Shown: positions 12,651 through 25,215 of the stretch, piece by piece
How positions within the stretch are numbered: the stretch's first letter is position 1
Layout: every line of letters starts with the position of its first letter
From: Gonatopus flavifemur
Taxonomy: Eukaryota; Arthropoda; Insecta; Hymenoptera; Dryinidae
Reading direction: 5' to 3'
Assembly (NCBI GenBank): GCA_018340375.1
Contig: JAFFJZ010000041.1
Coordinates: 1,798,001-1,862,000, forward strand
DNA length: 64,000 nucleotides
The notes under the pieces: generated by a model
What the model saw: the letters and a program-made list of their open reading frames with translations, nothing else
Told to the model about the DNA's origin: nothing
Database searches by the model: none
Position numbers and translations under genes: made by a program

Positions 12651-12815
12651 CGGGCAAACGCTTCAATTGAATCCAAATATCACTGTGCACAACACTGCTT
12701 TAATTCAGGTAGAAGTGCGGTACAGAGCGATATTTTGATTGAAGCGTTTGCCTGTAGTTTGTCATAAACGATTCGGCTGCTGCTACGCCGCTAGTATCAC
12801 CTTAATTCCCTAGCG
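12651..12815. repeat. Foldback repeat with ATATCGCTCTGTAC core, left end decayed
   Basis: ACTACGGGCAAACGCTTCAA on the left is mirrored by TTGAAGCGTTTGCCTGTAGT on the right. Inside is GTACAGAGCGATATTTTG. The right flank (TACGCCGCTAGTATCACC followed by TTAA) parallels the outer arm of the intact relative at 48835-49037. The left outer arm is not matched. Confidence 0.6.
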
Positions 12816-13240
12816 ATTTTAGAATAGCCCTGACTCGTCCTCTATGCAGATTTTGACTCTTTCAATTGGTTTCTACCGCTTCTCTTTTCCCAGGCGAAAT
12901 TTCAACAGCACAATGAGTGAAAATTCATTGATTATACAGTGAAATCATTTCACTATTCTCAATCAGAGATCAACCATTGCATTTATTTACATTTCACAGG
13001 TACAATAACAATCATGATAAAATTCAAATCTTCTTCAAACCATTCTCTCTTCGAGATATCTCACGTAAGAATCTCGGATAACTTGAACTTTATCTCCACG
13101 ATATCTAAAGATGAATAACAATAATAAACAAAGGAACAAAATATAAGAAATCTACAAATTCCAAAACAAATTTCTTCCTCGACTTAGTTGCGAACAATTT
13201 CGTCACCTCGCGTATTTGAAAATTCCTACATAGAATTAGA

Positions 13241-13550
13241 TTATCATATACACAATGATAATATTTTATCAGCTCTTACTCGAAAATAGAACAATTGCTC
13301 AGCATGCGAAGAACGTGAAGAAACTAATTATCATGATAACAAAATTTGAATCCACGTAGCCACCGAATTCAAACCGAACCCAACAATATTTCTCTTCCAT
13401 TGACTTGAATTCTTAGAAATGTTTCTATCCGATTATCATATGCATAATGATAATATTTTATCAGTTTATACATTCAAAAATAGAAACTATTGCTGAAAGC
13501 ACGAAGAACGGGACACGAGGATTTATTATGATAACAAAAGCATACCCACA
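13241..13550. repeat. Local duplication of a ~115-bp unit
   Basis: Bases 13241-13355 and 13432-13550 share a run of blocks in the same order: GATTATCATAT, CACAATGATAATATTTTATC (GCATAATGATAATATTTTATC in the second), AAAAATAGAA, GAAGAACG and ATGATAACAAAA. The second unit is diverged. There are no inverted ends, so this is a tandem-type duplication. Confidence 0.7.
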
Positions 13551-15842
13551 AACACAGACAATAATTCATTATCGGAATATCAGAATACGAAAGAAAAATC
13601 ATTTGTTCAAAGTCAGGAAACTATTTTTCTGAATAATAATAGGTGTATACAATGACGTTTGGCTTCTCCTATCCGGCTCTGTAATTATATTACATACACC
13701 ACGTCATTTGCCGTGAAGATAGCATCTCTAATGCAAATAAACATAACTCCGATGCTATCGTTTTTCAACTTAACATCGCTAAAATATTGTAACTGTAATA
13801 AGAGGAAAAAAGAACATTGATAAAAATAAGGGGATTCCTATACTCGTCGAGATTCAGATACTTCGGATATAATTTCATCACAGAAAGAAGGAAAATCCGA
13901 ATCGGAAAAAAATGTTGTTCGGGGTGTTGATAAATCATGTTATAAACGAGTGCGATTAGGATAAGAAAAATAATCTTGACAGTGGCTGGTCGGAGATTAT
14001 ATCATCCTCAATCACTGTTTGAATCATATGATAAATCCATCGCTGTATTACTATTTATGAAGAGAGATTTTTATCGATTATCGAGAGTTAGTGTCATTTT
14101 TTAACATTCATTTTTCTCAAAGTCTTTGAAAAATCTTTCTAATTCCGCATCGACTATCTTGCATCATTCTTAAGCAAGGAAGAATCTTCATCAAAATATT
14201 CTCTAATTGACAGAAGACAACAAAATCTGTACAATAATCATCGTATCCCGGATATATAGAATTTGAATCAGTGGATGTTCGAAGACGGTGATTGACCTTA
14301 AATGAATGTCTAATAGAGTCGCGAACGATTTAATATTCTTCCTGAGAGAACAAAAAGTTTTTTTGTTTTGTTTTTCTCTGTTAACATTTATGAAACTCGG
14401 GAAAATGAAATTGAATGCAAGAGACTTCATATTTTGAATTTTTTACGTTTTTGTTTGATGTGGAAATATTTGGATCGGCTTCAAAAAGAAAACTGCGGAA
14501 AATTTGATGAGTTTCTTGAGAGACTGCAAGAAATGCAGAGATGGCTGAATTTTACGCAAAATTCGACGTTATTTATCAACATAGTCTCCTTCTAAACTGT
14601 AAAAAAATTCCTTCTGAAAATTCAGAAAATGTGACTGTAATCTTTTACAGCCACTTTTTCCCTGCATTTTCAAATGAATTTTACTGAATTTCGCAGGATA
14701 CTCTGAAAACTTAGTCATGTTTCTTAAAATTCAGCAAAATTCGTTTGAAACTTCGTTTATTATTAGCGGTGTCACTACCTGTCAAGCCTAGGACTTTTTG
14801 AGTGATGCGTTAAATAGTTCACAAAACGCTTCAGTTTTTCTCCAAAAAATTGATAAAAATAGAGTAAATTCCCCTAAGGATTGCCATCCGCTTCGAGCTC
14901 AAAGTGGCCTCCCAATCGATTAATCCAATAACACACGTTTGATTGAATAAAACTGCAAATTCTGTTTCTACATAAGAAAACTCATTGCACAACTTAATTA
15001 AAATTTGTGTTTATTCATAACCGTCTGACGAAGACGTAAAAAAAACGTCGAAAACGCACGTCATGGTGTCTGCATAATTGAAAAATATTTGCCTCGGATA
15101 TATAAACTTTGAAAAAAACTTGGAGTTTTTCCAAGTGTGAAAACATTTTCACGAGCATACGGAAGTGTAACTGCGGACACACGTGGACACGTTTTCCCAT
15201 AAAAATATAGGAAAGTTTCCATCTTTTAAACATTCTCACCATAAATGAATGTGAAGAGTTGTAGGATACGTTTATATTTATTTGTTTACAAGTAAAGATG
15301 TATGTCCAACTTTCTATATATTCGTTACATTGAACTCTTCGTTCTATCAATAATCGAAAGTCGATTTTATACTTTAATTGACGGAACGCATTAATTGAAA
15401 CTTTGAGTTAAAAACGCAATTGGATACATAATACGCGTGGCGTGAATACGGCTCGTATCGTATATCTGTAGCTTGTTCTTGAGTTTCGATTAATCAAGGT
15501 TCTGACAGTTAATCGCAATCATTGTTTTCCTCCTATACGTGTTCATTGAAAAAAAAAATCAAAAAGAAATCTAATAGGGGAAATCTCTCCAGAATTCAGT
15601 CAAACTTATAATAATATACCTTATACGGGAAGAACTTATTTGCGGAAGCCAAAATCGTACACAAGTGATGCACGTGAACAGGCATTGAATTTCGAATTTG
15701 TAAAGGCTGAACAATTGTGCATGGCAGTTTGCTTCAGTCTGGCTCGATAGTTGTATACGGAGCACCTTCAGTTTTCCAGGCAACTTTTCAGAAAGGATAC
15801 TTTGCGCATAATTCAACGCGAAAAGTGAATTGATTGAAATAT
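13551..15842. other. Non-coding stretch, nothing recognised
   Basis: No gene. Plus and minus frames at 14.2-14.6 kb overlap and lack domains. A 111-codon minus frame at 15015-15350 is also unrecognised, with no neighbouring exon evidence. Confidence 0.45.
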
Positions 15843-15995
15843 CCACACTGAGAGAATTTTATTTGAAAAATCACCGTGAAATTCCAGTGATCGAGGGATG
15901 AGTAGGGAATTCTTAAAAATATCACTGTAAATTTTGTCAAACTTATCAAAAATATCACTGTAAATTTTGTCAAACTTATCAAAAATATCACTTTC
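15843..15995. repeat. CACTGAG end followed by a 33-bp tandem repeat
   Basis: CACTGAGAGAATTTTATTTG matches the left end of the CACTGAG elements. From about 15915 a 33-bp unit (containing AATATCACTGTAAATTTTGT) occurs two full times plus a partial third, with ATCACT at 15921, 15954 and 15987. I found no right end. Confidence 0.65.
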
Positions 15996-16472
15996 AACTG
16001 TTTAAAAACTCACTCATTTTTACAGGCTGCACAGTAATTTTTAGAAGAATTTTCACTTGTCCCGAAGGATTCGAAAGTACTGTAATTTCACGGTAATTTT
16101 TGTAAGGTAATAATTCTGTCGATGCAAGAACGCGAATTTGTCAGTGATATTACAAGCCTGTTCCAAGCTTGGCACGTTTGTCCCATAGTTTCAACTTGAT
16201 TCCTGTACGGTAATCTGAAGAATCAATTACTCTCTTCATCACAATTCCTGTGACCAGAAACTCACCGATTGATGTTTGGGAAATCAATTGGGACAAGTCT
16301 GGTATAACCATCGGGTCAATCTTGGTCTTGTCATACTCAATCGATGATTTTATCATACTCCAGCCTGTGCCAAACATGGTGAAGATGTTCATTACGAGTC
16401 TCCTGAAGTCTTGTGCCAGGCGTAATGCACGATTGGGTCATTGCTCCATACCAACATAGGATATCCAACATA

Positions 16473-17407
16473 CCCATACAGGAAACCCCGAGAATGTAAA
16501 CACAGCCAATAATCGGCCCATGTATGGCTACCATTTAATGGCCAATAATGGATTCACATCATTGGCACAACTGTGGCCCACCACTGGCTGATAAGAAAGG
16601 CCAGCAATGAAAAGAGCCGATAATCAGCCGATGTACGGCTACGGTAAACGGCCAACAATTGATTCCCCGTTACTGGCTGGAATATGGCCTATTACTGAGT
16701 GAAATGGATTCCAAAGTTGAATGTATTGTATTCGTAATCACTCCTGAAAAAAGTTTGTTTTGGCCTTATTTCTATTACGTTGAATAAACAATTCATATCC
16801 ATCAAATACGTTTTACATGATTCAAATGAATTCTTATTCATATAGATAATCAATTACTTTCTCATGTAAATAACAAAAAAATTTGAAGGAATAAGCAACT
16901 GAATTCAACTGATTTATCGAGAATACTTTTGACTCGTATAATTTTACATTTGAGATTGTCGAAATATCAGGCATGCAAATCTATTTGGAAAAAAACATCC
17001 ATTTCTGATCTTGTGAAAACTGGAATGACAAACATCCCAAAAACAAAAAAGTGTTTTGGGTCACGCTTAACCACTCATTTGAACTAATACTGAACCGATT
17101 ATTCTGGAACGCAGTCATATTACCATTGCATATCATTATTATTATGCCCTCGTAATCTGCCATTGATGGCTAACATTCGAACATTATCCCGAAATTTCTG
17201 GCCATAAATCGGGATCATTTAGCCCCATTACTGGGCCAATCAATAATTTTATACATGGCCCATTATTTATTGCCATTACTGGACCCACGTTATCATCCAG
17301 CAATTAACCATCGATGAGCCATTAATGGGCGCCATTAACGGGCAAAGAACGCCGTTTGTGGTCCAGCAACGTGCCATTATTGGGCCAATTGTTCAACCCT
17401 GTATGGG
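16473..17407. repeat. 935-bp CCCATACAGG element with GGCCATTAATGGCC-type interior
   Basis: CCCATACAGG and CCTGTATGGG form inverted ends with TA on both sides (16471-16472, 17408-17409). Both subterminal zones are packed with words such as GGCCATTAATGG, GGCCAATAATGG and GGGCCAAT, while the middle is ordinary AT-rich DNA. Such clustered motifs are typical of transposase-binding subterminal repeats. No transposase is encoded. Confidence 0.85.
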
Positions 17408-20400
17408 TATATGATTTATGTATGGACTATATATGGATCATTTTTGTTAGAAAAGTGACTAGCACAGGCAAAACTAGCCATTAAATTAGCTCGTGCAGCT
17501 GAATTTCAACTTTTACAGCAAATACATCAGCTACAGATGCAAATTTTTCCGCTGTAATGACTAAAATTACAGCCTTGGTACATAATAAACATATATCTAT
17601 CTATCTAAAATTCAATGGCTGCCTGCGTATGTACTAGTCACTTGGATACTGAACTTTTCATCTCTAGAGATAAGCGTGTGCCAACGTTACTTTTTTCTAC
17701 TTTTCTTGTTTTCTTGGCATTTCTTTTTACTTAAGCGTTTCACACAAGAAACAATTAAAATTCTAATTGTGTTCGCATAAATATTCAATTTCACCGAACA
17801 CGTCCCAAATACCCAATGGGATTCAATTATCAATCCACTTTGACAATTTTGCGATTAAATCCGATCCACTTCGATCATTCGTTAACCGGATTCTATGAAC
17901 TTGAACTGATACTTCAAACCAGAGCAATACAAATCTTGAACTCTTAGATTCTCAAACCGCTAAATAACAAAAATGTATTCATTGGTATTCTCCGAGCATA
18001 CATTAATCTGCCATTCATAAATTCCAATACCGCGTTATGAAGCAAAGTTCATACTCGATAGGCTCATTACTTTCGAATCTAGAAACGATCTGTACTGTCA
18101 TATCTCAGAAAACTATTCAACGTGAATCTTACATTCATCAACGGAATCATCGATACCTGAACCCGCAGAGCGATTAGCGATTACGAAGACTCAGCGTGTC
18201 CATCGAACGCGGATATGACCTCCTAACACTCAACGAAGACTTCGAGACGATCGCATTGAGCATTGAAAATAGGAAATGAAAATGAGATAATCCCCACTTT
18301 TTCTTTGACGTATCGTGTGAGACCGTATCGTGTAGTTACATGTACGCAATACAAGCACATTCACGCTTTTCCCAGTCTTTGTAATTTACTTTCCATCAAC
18401 ATGTACCGAGACGCGTCACTATGCACTACCTTCTTCTTTACAATCGTTATTATGCGGAAGAGAAAAATAATACCAGGCATTCCTCGGTATTCCCAACCAA
18501 CGTGAAATTCGTAAATCATTCAGCGGCAGGCGTTCGGGGCGTTTAAAGTGTTCTTGGGACATCCTATAAATTTTCACGTAATTGTTTCGAATAAACAATT
18601 TACATATATAAATTTCAATGAATATTCATTGTCTTTTCATGACAGAGGCATCGAGGAGATCGATTAGAATCGTTATTCCTCTTGTTCGGATCAATTCATC
18701 CATGTGTCATTAGTGATTAGTAATGAAATCATTATTTCATAATGAAGAAAAAATTGTATATCCCCTATATGTGATTATTCAAATTTATATAAGGGTATAT
18801 ATAATTATATATGGGACTGTATATGGAAAGTTGATGTCATAATTATGTATAATAAAAATATATAATAATTGAAGAGATGTTCGTTATTCGAATGAAAAGT
18901 CTAATTCGATTGGGAAAATTCTCCAAATTACATATGAAATATAAACAAGTGAAAGAAAACATAAATAATAGAGAAAAAATAATGATAATAAATAATTAAA
19001 TCAAATTAAATTGAAAATGAAAATATCAATTAAATAATTAAAATAAAAAATAATTCAAAACAGTAAAAAACGTTGTCTTGCAGATCACAATTCTGCGTCT
19101 GGATTGAGAATTCAAAATTTTTTCTATAAATGATCAATTATATAAATATAAATTTTTATTTACAGTGACTAAATTTTCTAGCTGTCGAATATTTGAATAG
19201 ACCCTTTCTCTCTGTGCAGTTTATTGCTCCATTTTCGAATAATCTGAATTTAAAAATTTGTACTTCCCTGCTGGAAATTCCAATTTTGAGAGTTTTTCAA
19301 AAATGCTCAGAATATTTTCGGAGATTTTCAGAATTATTCTCAATTTTATAGACTTGCAGAGATTCACAAAGAGTGGTCGTATTTTAAGAGTTTTTCAGAG
19401 ATTCTCAGGAATTCTCAGAGAAATATTTCGACCAGGGTTCCTACTCTCTGAATCTCTTTGAATAAAAATTTACTCTGGAGTTAAAATACTGTGAATGGGG
19501 AGTAGGGAACAACTCTACTCCTCAACAGTGAAATCCCCCTTTACAAGAGCGACAAGAGCAGTGCAGCATTTCAACTGTTTCAAGAGTCAATAATTATTCT
19601 AAAAAATGCAAAGAGCACTGTAGACCTCTCACGTATAATCCACGTAAACCCCACCTATTGGTCCACTTACGAGCATTCGTTACTTCTTCTACATGAAATT
19701 GAAATCAAAATTTTCTATACTCTAAAATAAATTTTAATCAAAACGAATGAAATTCTTTTCACATAGCAACCAACCTTTAAACTGGATTTCAAGAAGATGC
19801 TAATTCTGCTTTCAAAACCACTGAATTTCTCTTATTCCCATATTGATAAAATATACTTCGCTACACGAGAGCTCTATTTTTTTCCACAATTAATAACTCG
19901 CATGCATCTACGCGGGTTTAAATCCCACGTTCTTCAAAGCAAATAACAATGGTATTCCTTGTGGGCTGACTCTTGCGAACATAGCAAAGAATTCACTGCG
20001 TATGCGATTAAAATACCCACATATTCATCAAAGATTCGATGAGATTGATTATTACATTTGGTATACATGAAGAAGATGTTTCCAAGAAACGATGATATAG
20101 AAAATGATAATTATATTTAATATAATTTCTTGAAGAAATTGTGACATTTGAGACGGAATTGTTAATCCTCTTTACAGTTGTTTCCTAAACGAAATAATCA
20201 TGATTTACACAAGATAGACATTCGAATTCAGGGCATATTATAAGGGTAAGTTCTCACCAAAAAGTTAGTTCTAAAGGAAAACGATCAGTCCTAAAACGTA
20301 AAAACGGTTAGTGCTTCTTTCTTTTTTTTCTTTTAAATCGAGTCTCCAATATTGCCCTGTTACAGAATGAGCCTTTTGCCTCATATCAAGGGGTATAATG

Positions 20401-20732
20401 AGTTCATTAGTGATATAGATTCTGAAAAAACAGCAAAATTCAGGAAGTATCAAATAATTCAATAAATAGTTCCCTTACAATGTATGCATCAAGAACTCTT
20501 CTAGGACTCTCGTGCTATCTGGGTTGTAACACAATGTTTTCCTTTGTTTTTTTTTTTTTTATAAATCGAGTGTCCACCGTTTCGGTTAGTTCTCAAATCT
20601 CCTTAGAATATGCCCTGTTCGAAATGAATTGTTACGGTATAAACTACGATATCACGGGACCGTAAAGAGAAGTATTTGAACGTTTCAAAAATATTGTGAC
20701 AAAAAAGAATATGGAAATTTTTATATCATATT
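17408..20732. other. Non-coding stretch, AT-rich
   Basis: No gene. 18770-19070 is extremely AT-rich (ATAATAAATAATTAAAT-like). 19261-19450 is built from CTCAGA/TTTTCAGAG words, an undefined repeat. A T14 run lies near 20549. Confidence 0.5.
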
Positions 20733-22152
20733 CCCAGACAACATTGAGAGTTCTAAAAGAATCCGCAAAGAATTCTCGGATGTTCGAAAGAATTCTTCAG
20801 GAGCACCAAAAGTAATCAGAAGAATTCTGGTTGGATATATTCAGAACTCTGAAATGTCCAACCAATAGAGCGTTCTTGGTGTTCTTTTTCCATCACATTA
20901 GAATTAATTATGAACTCACTGGAGAATTGTTTGAGAACATTGAAAGTATAAATAAAGAGCAAATTAAGACTTTTCAAGAAACTCGTTTCTTTAATAAAAG
21001 GAGTTATTTTGAATTTCAAATGTATCTGTTAATTGGAGAGTTTCATGAATTGGATAATATAAAATTACATAGTTTACATTGGGTGCATTGGAATCAATAA
21101 ACAGTTTTATCCAAGTATTTAAATGATTTTTCATTCGTTTGTTATTAAATATTTTTTCCTGTCTGCTCATAAGAAGAATTTATATTTGACATTGGAATTT
21201 GGGAAAATTCAACGTACATTCTGATGTATAAGAGTTTAGTTTTGAATTTGGACAAATTTTTGTTTCAAAATTATTCTTCAAAGAAGTGTAATTGCAATCC
21301 ATATAAAACTATCGTCAATTTTAGATGTCAGTTATTTTCGAAATATTGATATTTTAAATAACACAAATCTCTATAGAGAACATTTCAGTCTCTCTCGGTA
21401 TACCGATGAAATCAACCCCCGCACGCAGACACCAGATGTGTTGAAAAGTCCCATAATTTATTGAGGATCAGCACCAGTCTGTGACAGATAGAGTTTTGAC
21501 TTGAATTTACGTTTAAAAACTCCCATAATCAGATGTATTTCTACAAGAAATTATGGTACTTTTGAAGCTATATTAAAGTAAATAATTCCATTAATCACAG
21601 ACTGGTGCTGATCCTCAATAAATTATGGGACTTTTCAAAATATATTTTTCTGCGTGCGGAACGTTTCATTTGAGGTTTTTCAATATTTATTCAATTTTTC
21701 GTATTGATAACGATTATTCATTACAATTCTTCATGAAAGCATGAATATTAGCGTGATGAGAGAATATAAATTACTTGAATCTTAGGGTGAGAAAAAGAAA
21801 TTCCAAAAAGATATTTAAAATATCCGCCAATAAGTTGGTTTAGCATGTACGAACTGAAAAACATATGATCTTACTAGCGCAATCTACATTTTCAACGAAT
21901 CCGCAAATAATTCTTCCGGATTGAATAGAGAACACCGCACCAGTCAATATCATTGGACATTTGAGAGTTCTTAAATCGCATTTTAAGAGTTGTTTCCGAA
22001 CATTTTACAAACTCCCTAAATCATTCAGAAGAATTCTCTGAGAACCCCATACGTTCTAAATAAATTCTGAAAGAATTCAATGCTGAGAATTCTTGAGGAG
22101 TTCATGTTAAGAACTCATATAGCATTCTTTCAAAACTGTCTTGCTGTCTGTG
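20733..22152. repeat. Long CCCAGACA element with AGAATTCT-rich interior
   Basis: Left end CCCAGACAACATTGAG and right end CTTGCTGTCTGTG are inverted relatives of the CCCA.ACAGC ends. Both subterminal zones repeat AAGAATTCT and GAATTCTC. A separate 235-bp MITE is nested at 21422-21656. ATT flanks both sides, but the duplication length is uncertain. Confidence 0.6.
21422..21656. repeat. CACGCAGA MITE, copy 1, nested
   Basis: The ends are CACGCAGAC and TTTTTCTGCGTG. The subterminal arm GTCCCATAATTTATTGAG is mirrored at the right. CG lies on both sides. It is nearly identical to 29287-29523 over its whole length. It is non-coding. Confidence 0.88.
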
Positions 22153-22199
22153 ATTATATTCACGGCGACAAGAAAATTGTAAATTTATAGCATTTATTA

Positions 22200-23111
22200 G
22201 AGGTAAGGGTGGATATATGGGCCCCCACTTTCTTTATTTGTAATAACTTCTTCTATTTTCAGCATAAAAATCTAAAATAAATCATAATTCTTCTATGAAC
22301 TACCCAACACTGATTGCATGAAGTCCCGTTTCATTCTTCGCAGCCATTAAAGGAATAAAATCGTTTTTCCAAAGTTTCCCATTTTTTCATTACCAACATT
22401 TGTGCGGGTAATATGGGCCCAAGGTATTTTTGTCAAAGAAATGAAACAATTAAAGGAAAGTGTTCATTTACTCATAAATCCACATAGAATAGAGTTGGAT
22501 CTAGATATAAATTGAAAGTCCGCTTGGATATTGCGTCAAAATAAAGAAAAGTGACTTATCATAAACCAACTGGAAAAATCATTTTTGTTTCAATTCATTT
22601 ACAGAAGTCACAATTGTGAACATCTTTTTCGCAACCAGCACAATCATTGTGAGCCCACATGTCACAAACCACACACTTGACCCACAGTTCAGATTCAGAG
22701 TCGGGGGCCATAATACCCGCAGTGCAGAGAGCCCGTATATCCACCCTGACCATCTTGGAGAATAAAATTTGTCTACCCTTAACTTTGTAAATAAATTGAC
22801 ATTACTTGATGTGAAACGCGTTCTTTAAAGCATACCAAATACATACCCAAACTTGGTTTCACCGGTTGAAATGAAAAAACTGTAGTAATATTAGGTCCAA
22901 CTCTTACCTTTCAAACTTTTGATAACGAGCACAAAATTCATCGCTTGATTATCATCAACCATAACAGCTGAGCGATCAGCGTGATCTACAGAGTCGTTTG
23001 TGAACTAGTTCCAGTAGTTTGAGTGTTCACCGCTAGAATTCGTGACTCACATAATCAAATACAGAGGGAGCCCATATTACCAGCAGGGGCCCATTATTCC
23101 ACCTTTGCCTC
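22200..23111. mobile_element. 912-bp deleted DNA transposon with GAGGTAAGGGTGG ends
   Basis: GAGGTAAGGGTGGATATATG at the left is mirrored by a CCACCTTTGCCTC end, with TA on both sides (22198-22199, 23112-23113). An internal copy of the end sequence (reading GGTGGATATACGGGC on the minus strand) lies near 22730. The minus strand keeps a PHD-finger C-terminus (see 22595-22711). TA duplication plus a C-terminal PHD fits a pogo-like Tc1/mariner relative that has lost its catalytic domain. The family assignment is inference. Confidence 0.7.
22595..22711 (-). pseudogene. Transposase C-terminal PHD-finger remnant
   Basis: The minus-strand frame ends at TGA (22595-22597). Its last 39 codons contain W-V-K-C, C-D-M-W-A-H, C-A-G-C and C-D-F-C, the spacing of the second half of a PHD finger (W..C..C..W.H..C..C......C..C). 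Pogo-type transposases of many animals end in such a finger. The upstream DDE and DNA-binding domains are absent, so this is a fragment. It sits inside the 22200-23111 element and supports that element's origin. Confidence 0.65.
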
Positions 23112-23119
23112 TACAGTAC

Positions 23120-23333
23120 TCAGATAGCATTTTAACCTTGCTGCAATGTTGTCAGGCAAGCTTGTGACAAGGTTGACATAAGCCTCCTAGTTGACACATG
23201 ACAAGGGTACAAGCTTACAAAACCCCTGCAGCAAAGTTGTAGCAGGCTTACACTGACAAGGTTGTCAATAACAAGTCAAGAACAACCGAATGACAAGTCT
23301 GACAAGCTTATGACAAGCTTACATGTTATCTGG
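23120..23333. repeat. TGACAAG-rich short element
   Basis: It starts CAGATAGCAT and ends ATGTTATCTGG (inverted, imperfect). The interior is built from about a dozen words such as TGACAAG, GACAAGCTT and CAAGGTTG in both orientations. It has the same style as the CCCA group: short shared ends and a motif-saturated interior. Confidence 0.55.
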
Positions 23334-23451
23334 ATAAAAGTGAGCTGAGTGGAAAAATTGCAATTTCCAAACATACATCCACCAGTTCTATTATCTTATG
23401 AACGATATTTTATTATATGTAGGAGAAATTTTGATTCAAGGGGGTTCCCCA

Positions 23452-23678
23452 CACGGAGAGAAAAGTCTTGCTGGCATAACAAGCAGGTCTGTTATTATAG
23501 CGCCTACAAAAAAAATTAGCTGTAAGAGCAAGAAAAATGATTGACACAACTACACTTTTTTGCTGACATAAACACATTTGTTAACAGAACTAACGTCTTA
23601 GTTGCTGTTGTGAATATTTTGGCAAGGACAACAAATTTCTTTGTAGGCGCTATAGTAGCAAACCATTTTTTCTCCGTG
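23452..23678. repeat. CACGGAGA MITE with CA target duplication
   Basis: Left end CACGGAGAGAAAA and right end TTTTTTCTCCGTG. CA flanks both sides (23450-23451 and 23679-23680). GCGCCTACAAA near the left is mirrored by TTTGTAGGCGC near the right. Related copies lie at 28996-29656 and in a dimm intron (30760-31068). Overlapping small frames are spurious. Confidence 0.75.
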
Positions 23679-23774
23679 CAGTCGATTCCTTTCCCTAGAA
23701 AACTACCAGATCGTTTCAACCATTTTACGTAATTAATGTTGAATCGACTACATTGATTTTTACCCGAAAAACAA

Positions 23775-24055
23775 AAAAATTCGCTGTGATAGGGGAATAA
23801 TTTTGCTGGAGCGGCAAAGTTTTCGTAATCACAACAAATTATTTGCCATCACAGCAATCTTGTTAGCTATGTCAACAAGAAGTGTTTGCTCCCCCAGCGA
23901 AACTTTTTTCGATATTCTGTGTATAACACTGAAAATTTTGCTGGCCCAGCGAAGAATTTGCTGCTTTAGTTAATCATATTGCTCTTTCCGCAATTGAATT
24001 ACGTGGGGCAGCGAATTTTTAGTTAAGTGAGTAAAAAGATTGGCTATTCTGTATA
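23775..24055. repeat. Degenerate CACGGAG-family copy
   Basis: It repeats the family's internal words in order: TTCGCTGTG, TTTTGCTGG, ATTCTGTGTATAACACTGAA and GGCTATTCTGTATAT. They match the interior of 30760-31068. The terminal inverted repeats are lost or unrecognisable. Confidence 0.5.
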
Positions 24056-24778
24056 TTAAAAAATTCAAAATCAATTACAAAATCCGGCTCTGATTTCAAA
24101 ATACCTGAAAATCAGTTATATTCGTTGTAATATAAATAACAATTGAATAGAGATTTCTCATCGGCTGCATAATAACGAAATTCCGTTTCGAAAATTGATT
24201 ATAACGAATTTATTGAACAACCAACAAACCAAAGCCGGATTGTTTGTTTAATTCTGGATCTTTTAATTCCAACTTGGATGTAATTGTTTGAATATTGTTG
24301 ACATCGAACAGTTGAAAGGATCCAGTATTTTTCTAGTGAAAAAATTGACCACAGCACTTCTTCAAATGCCCGAAGCGTTATGTTGTCACATCGCGATGTT
24401 AATCTCAACGTTCTCCTTTTTCCAATGTCCAGCACAGGAGGTTGTTGCCGAGGATGCTCAATTCTAACACAATCGATTCTTTTTCATACAAAACTTATCC
24501 AATTTTTTTCAAATGTATTGATGGAAATTAGATATAGATTCTGTAAGAATTTCGTATTTCTCAAGTCTCGAGTAAAAAAAGACCTTTTCGATCTTTTCCA
24601 TCTCCGAATAATACTCATACGCATTGAAAATGAAATTTTTTCACTTTCTTTTACAGTTGAAAGGTTAAAGAACCTTTATCTATGTATACATTCCTCTATC
24701 TATCCTATACATTTATTTATCTTTTTACACACATGTATGAAGCATAATATTGAAATCAACAGTTATTTTTTTTTCCAG

Positions 24779-25215
24779 ATTCTCCAAATAATGACAAAGA
24801 CGAGAACAAAAAACCATTGAAGCAACAACGAGAAGCTCTCCGTACCGATAAATCTGCCACGAAAAACAAAGTACAAAAGTGCGTGTCGAAGGGAAGAAAA
24901 AAACTGTCAAAAGTGAAACCAATCGAAAACAAAAACCGTTCTTTGTGAAAATAATCAGTGCTCAAATCGGTTTGTGCCTCCAAGTGAATCCACGAAAAAA
25001 GTGGATATTTATGTACAATATATCCACATGTGTGCTTGAAAATATTGCCATTCAATGTTCATAACGGAGAAAGCAAGAGATAAGAAGGGGATTGACAACT
25101 CAACAACGAAGCGTCTTTTCGTTTGTAGGATTTACAAATTTTCTTGATCACTCGGCGACTATGTTGCGCAAATAAAATTGCGTCAACGTGGCAAAAGGAA
25201 TTTCCGAAGGCAAAG
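24779..25215 (+). other. Candidate untranslated leader exon of dimm
   Basis: A strong acceptor (T-run followed by CCAG, AG at 24777-24778) precedes the segment and a donor, AAAG then GTAATT, ends it (GT at 25216). Joined to the dimm acceptor at 30485, the frame running into the dimm ATG has an in-frame TAG at 25126 and no ATG after it. The exon would therefore be pure leader and would fix the start at 30519. A Lys-rich 55-codon frame (24781-24947) also begins at the acceptor and ends in TGA, so a last coding exon of another gene is the alternative. Confidence 0.4.

Noticed and set aside
24781..24949. Lys-rich frame starting at a splice acceptor, considered as a last coding exon
   Set aside because: Kept only as an alternative. 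No preceding coding exon could be found in phase, and the segment has a donor downstream that favours a leader exon.
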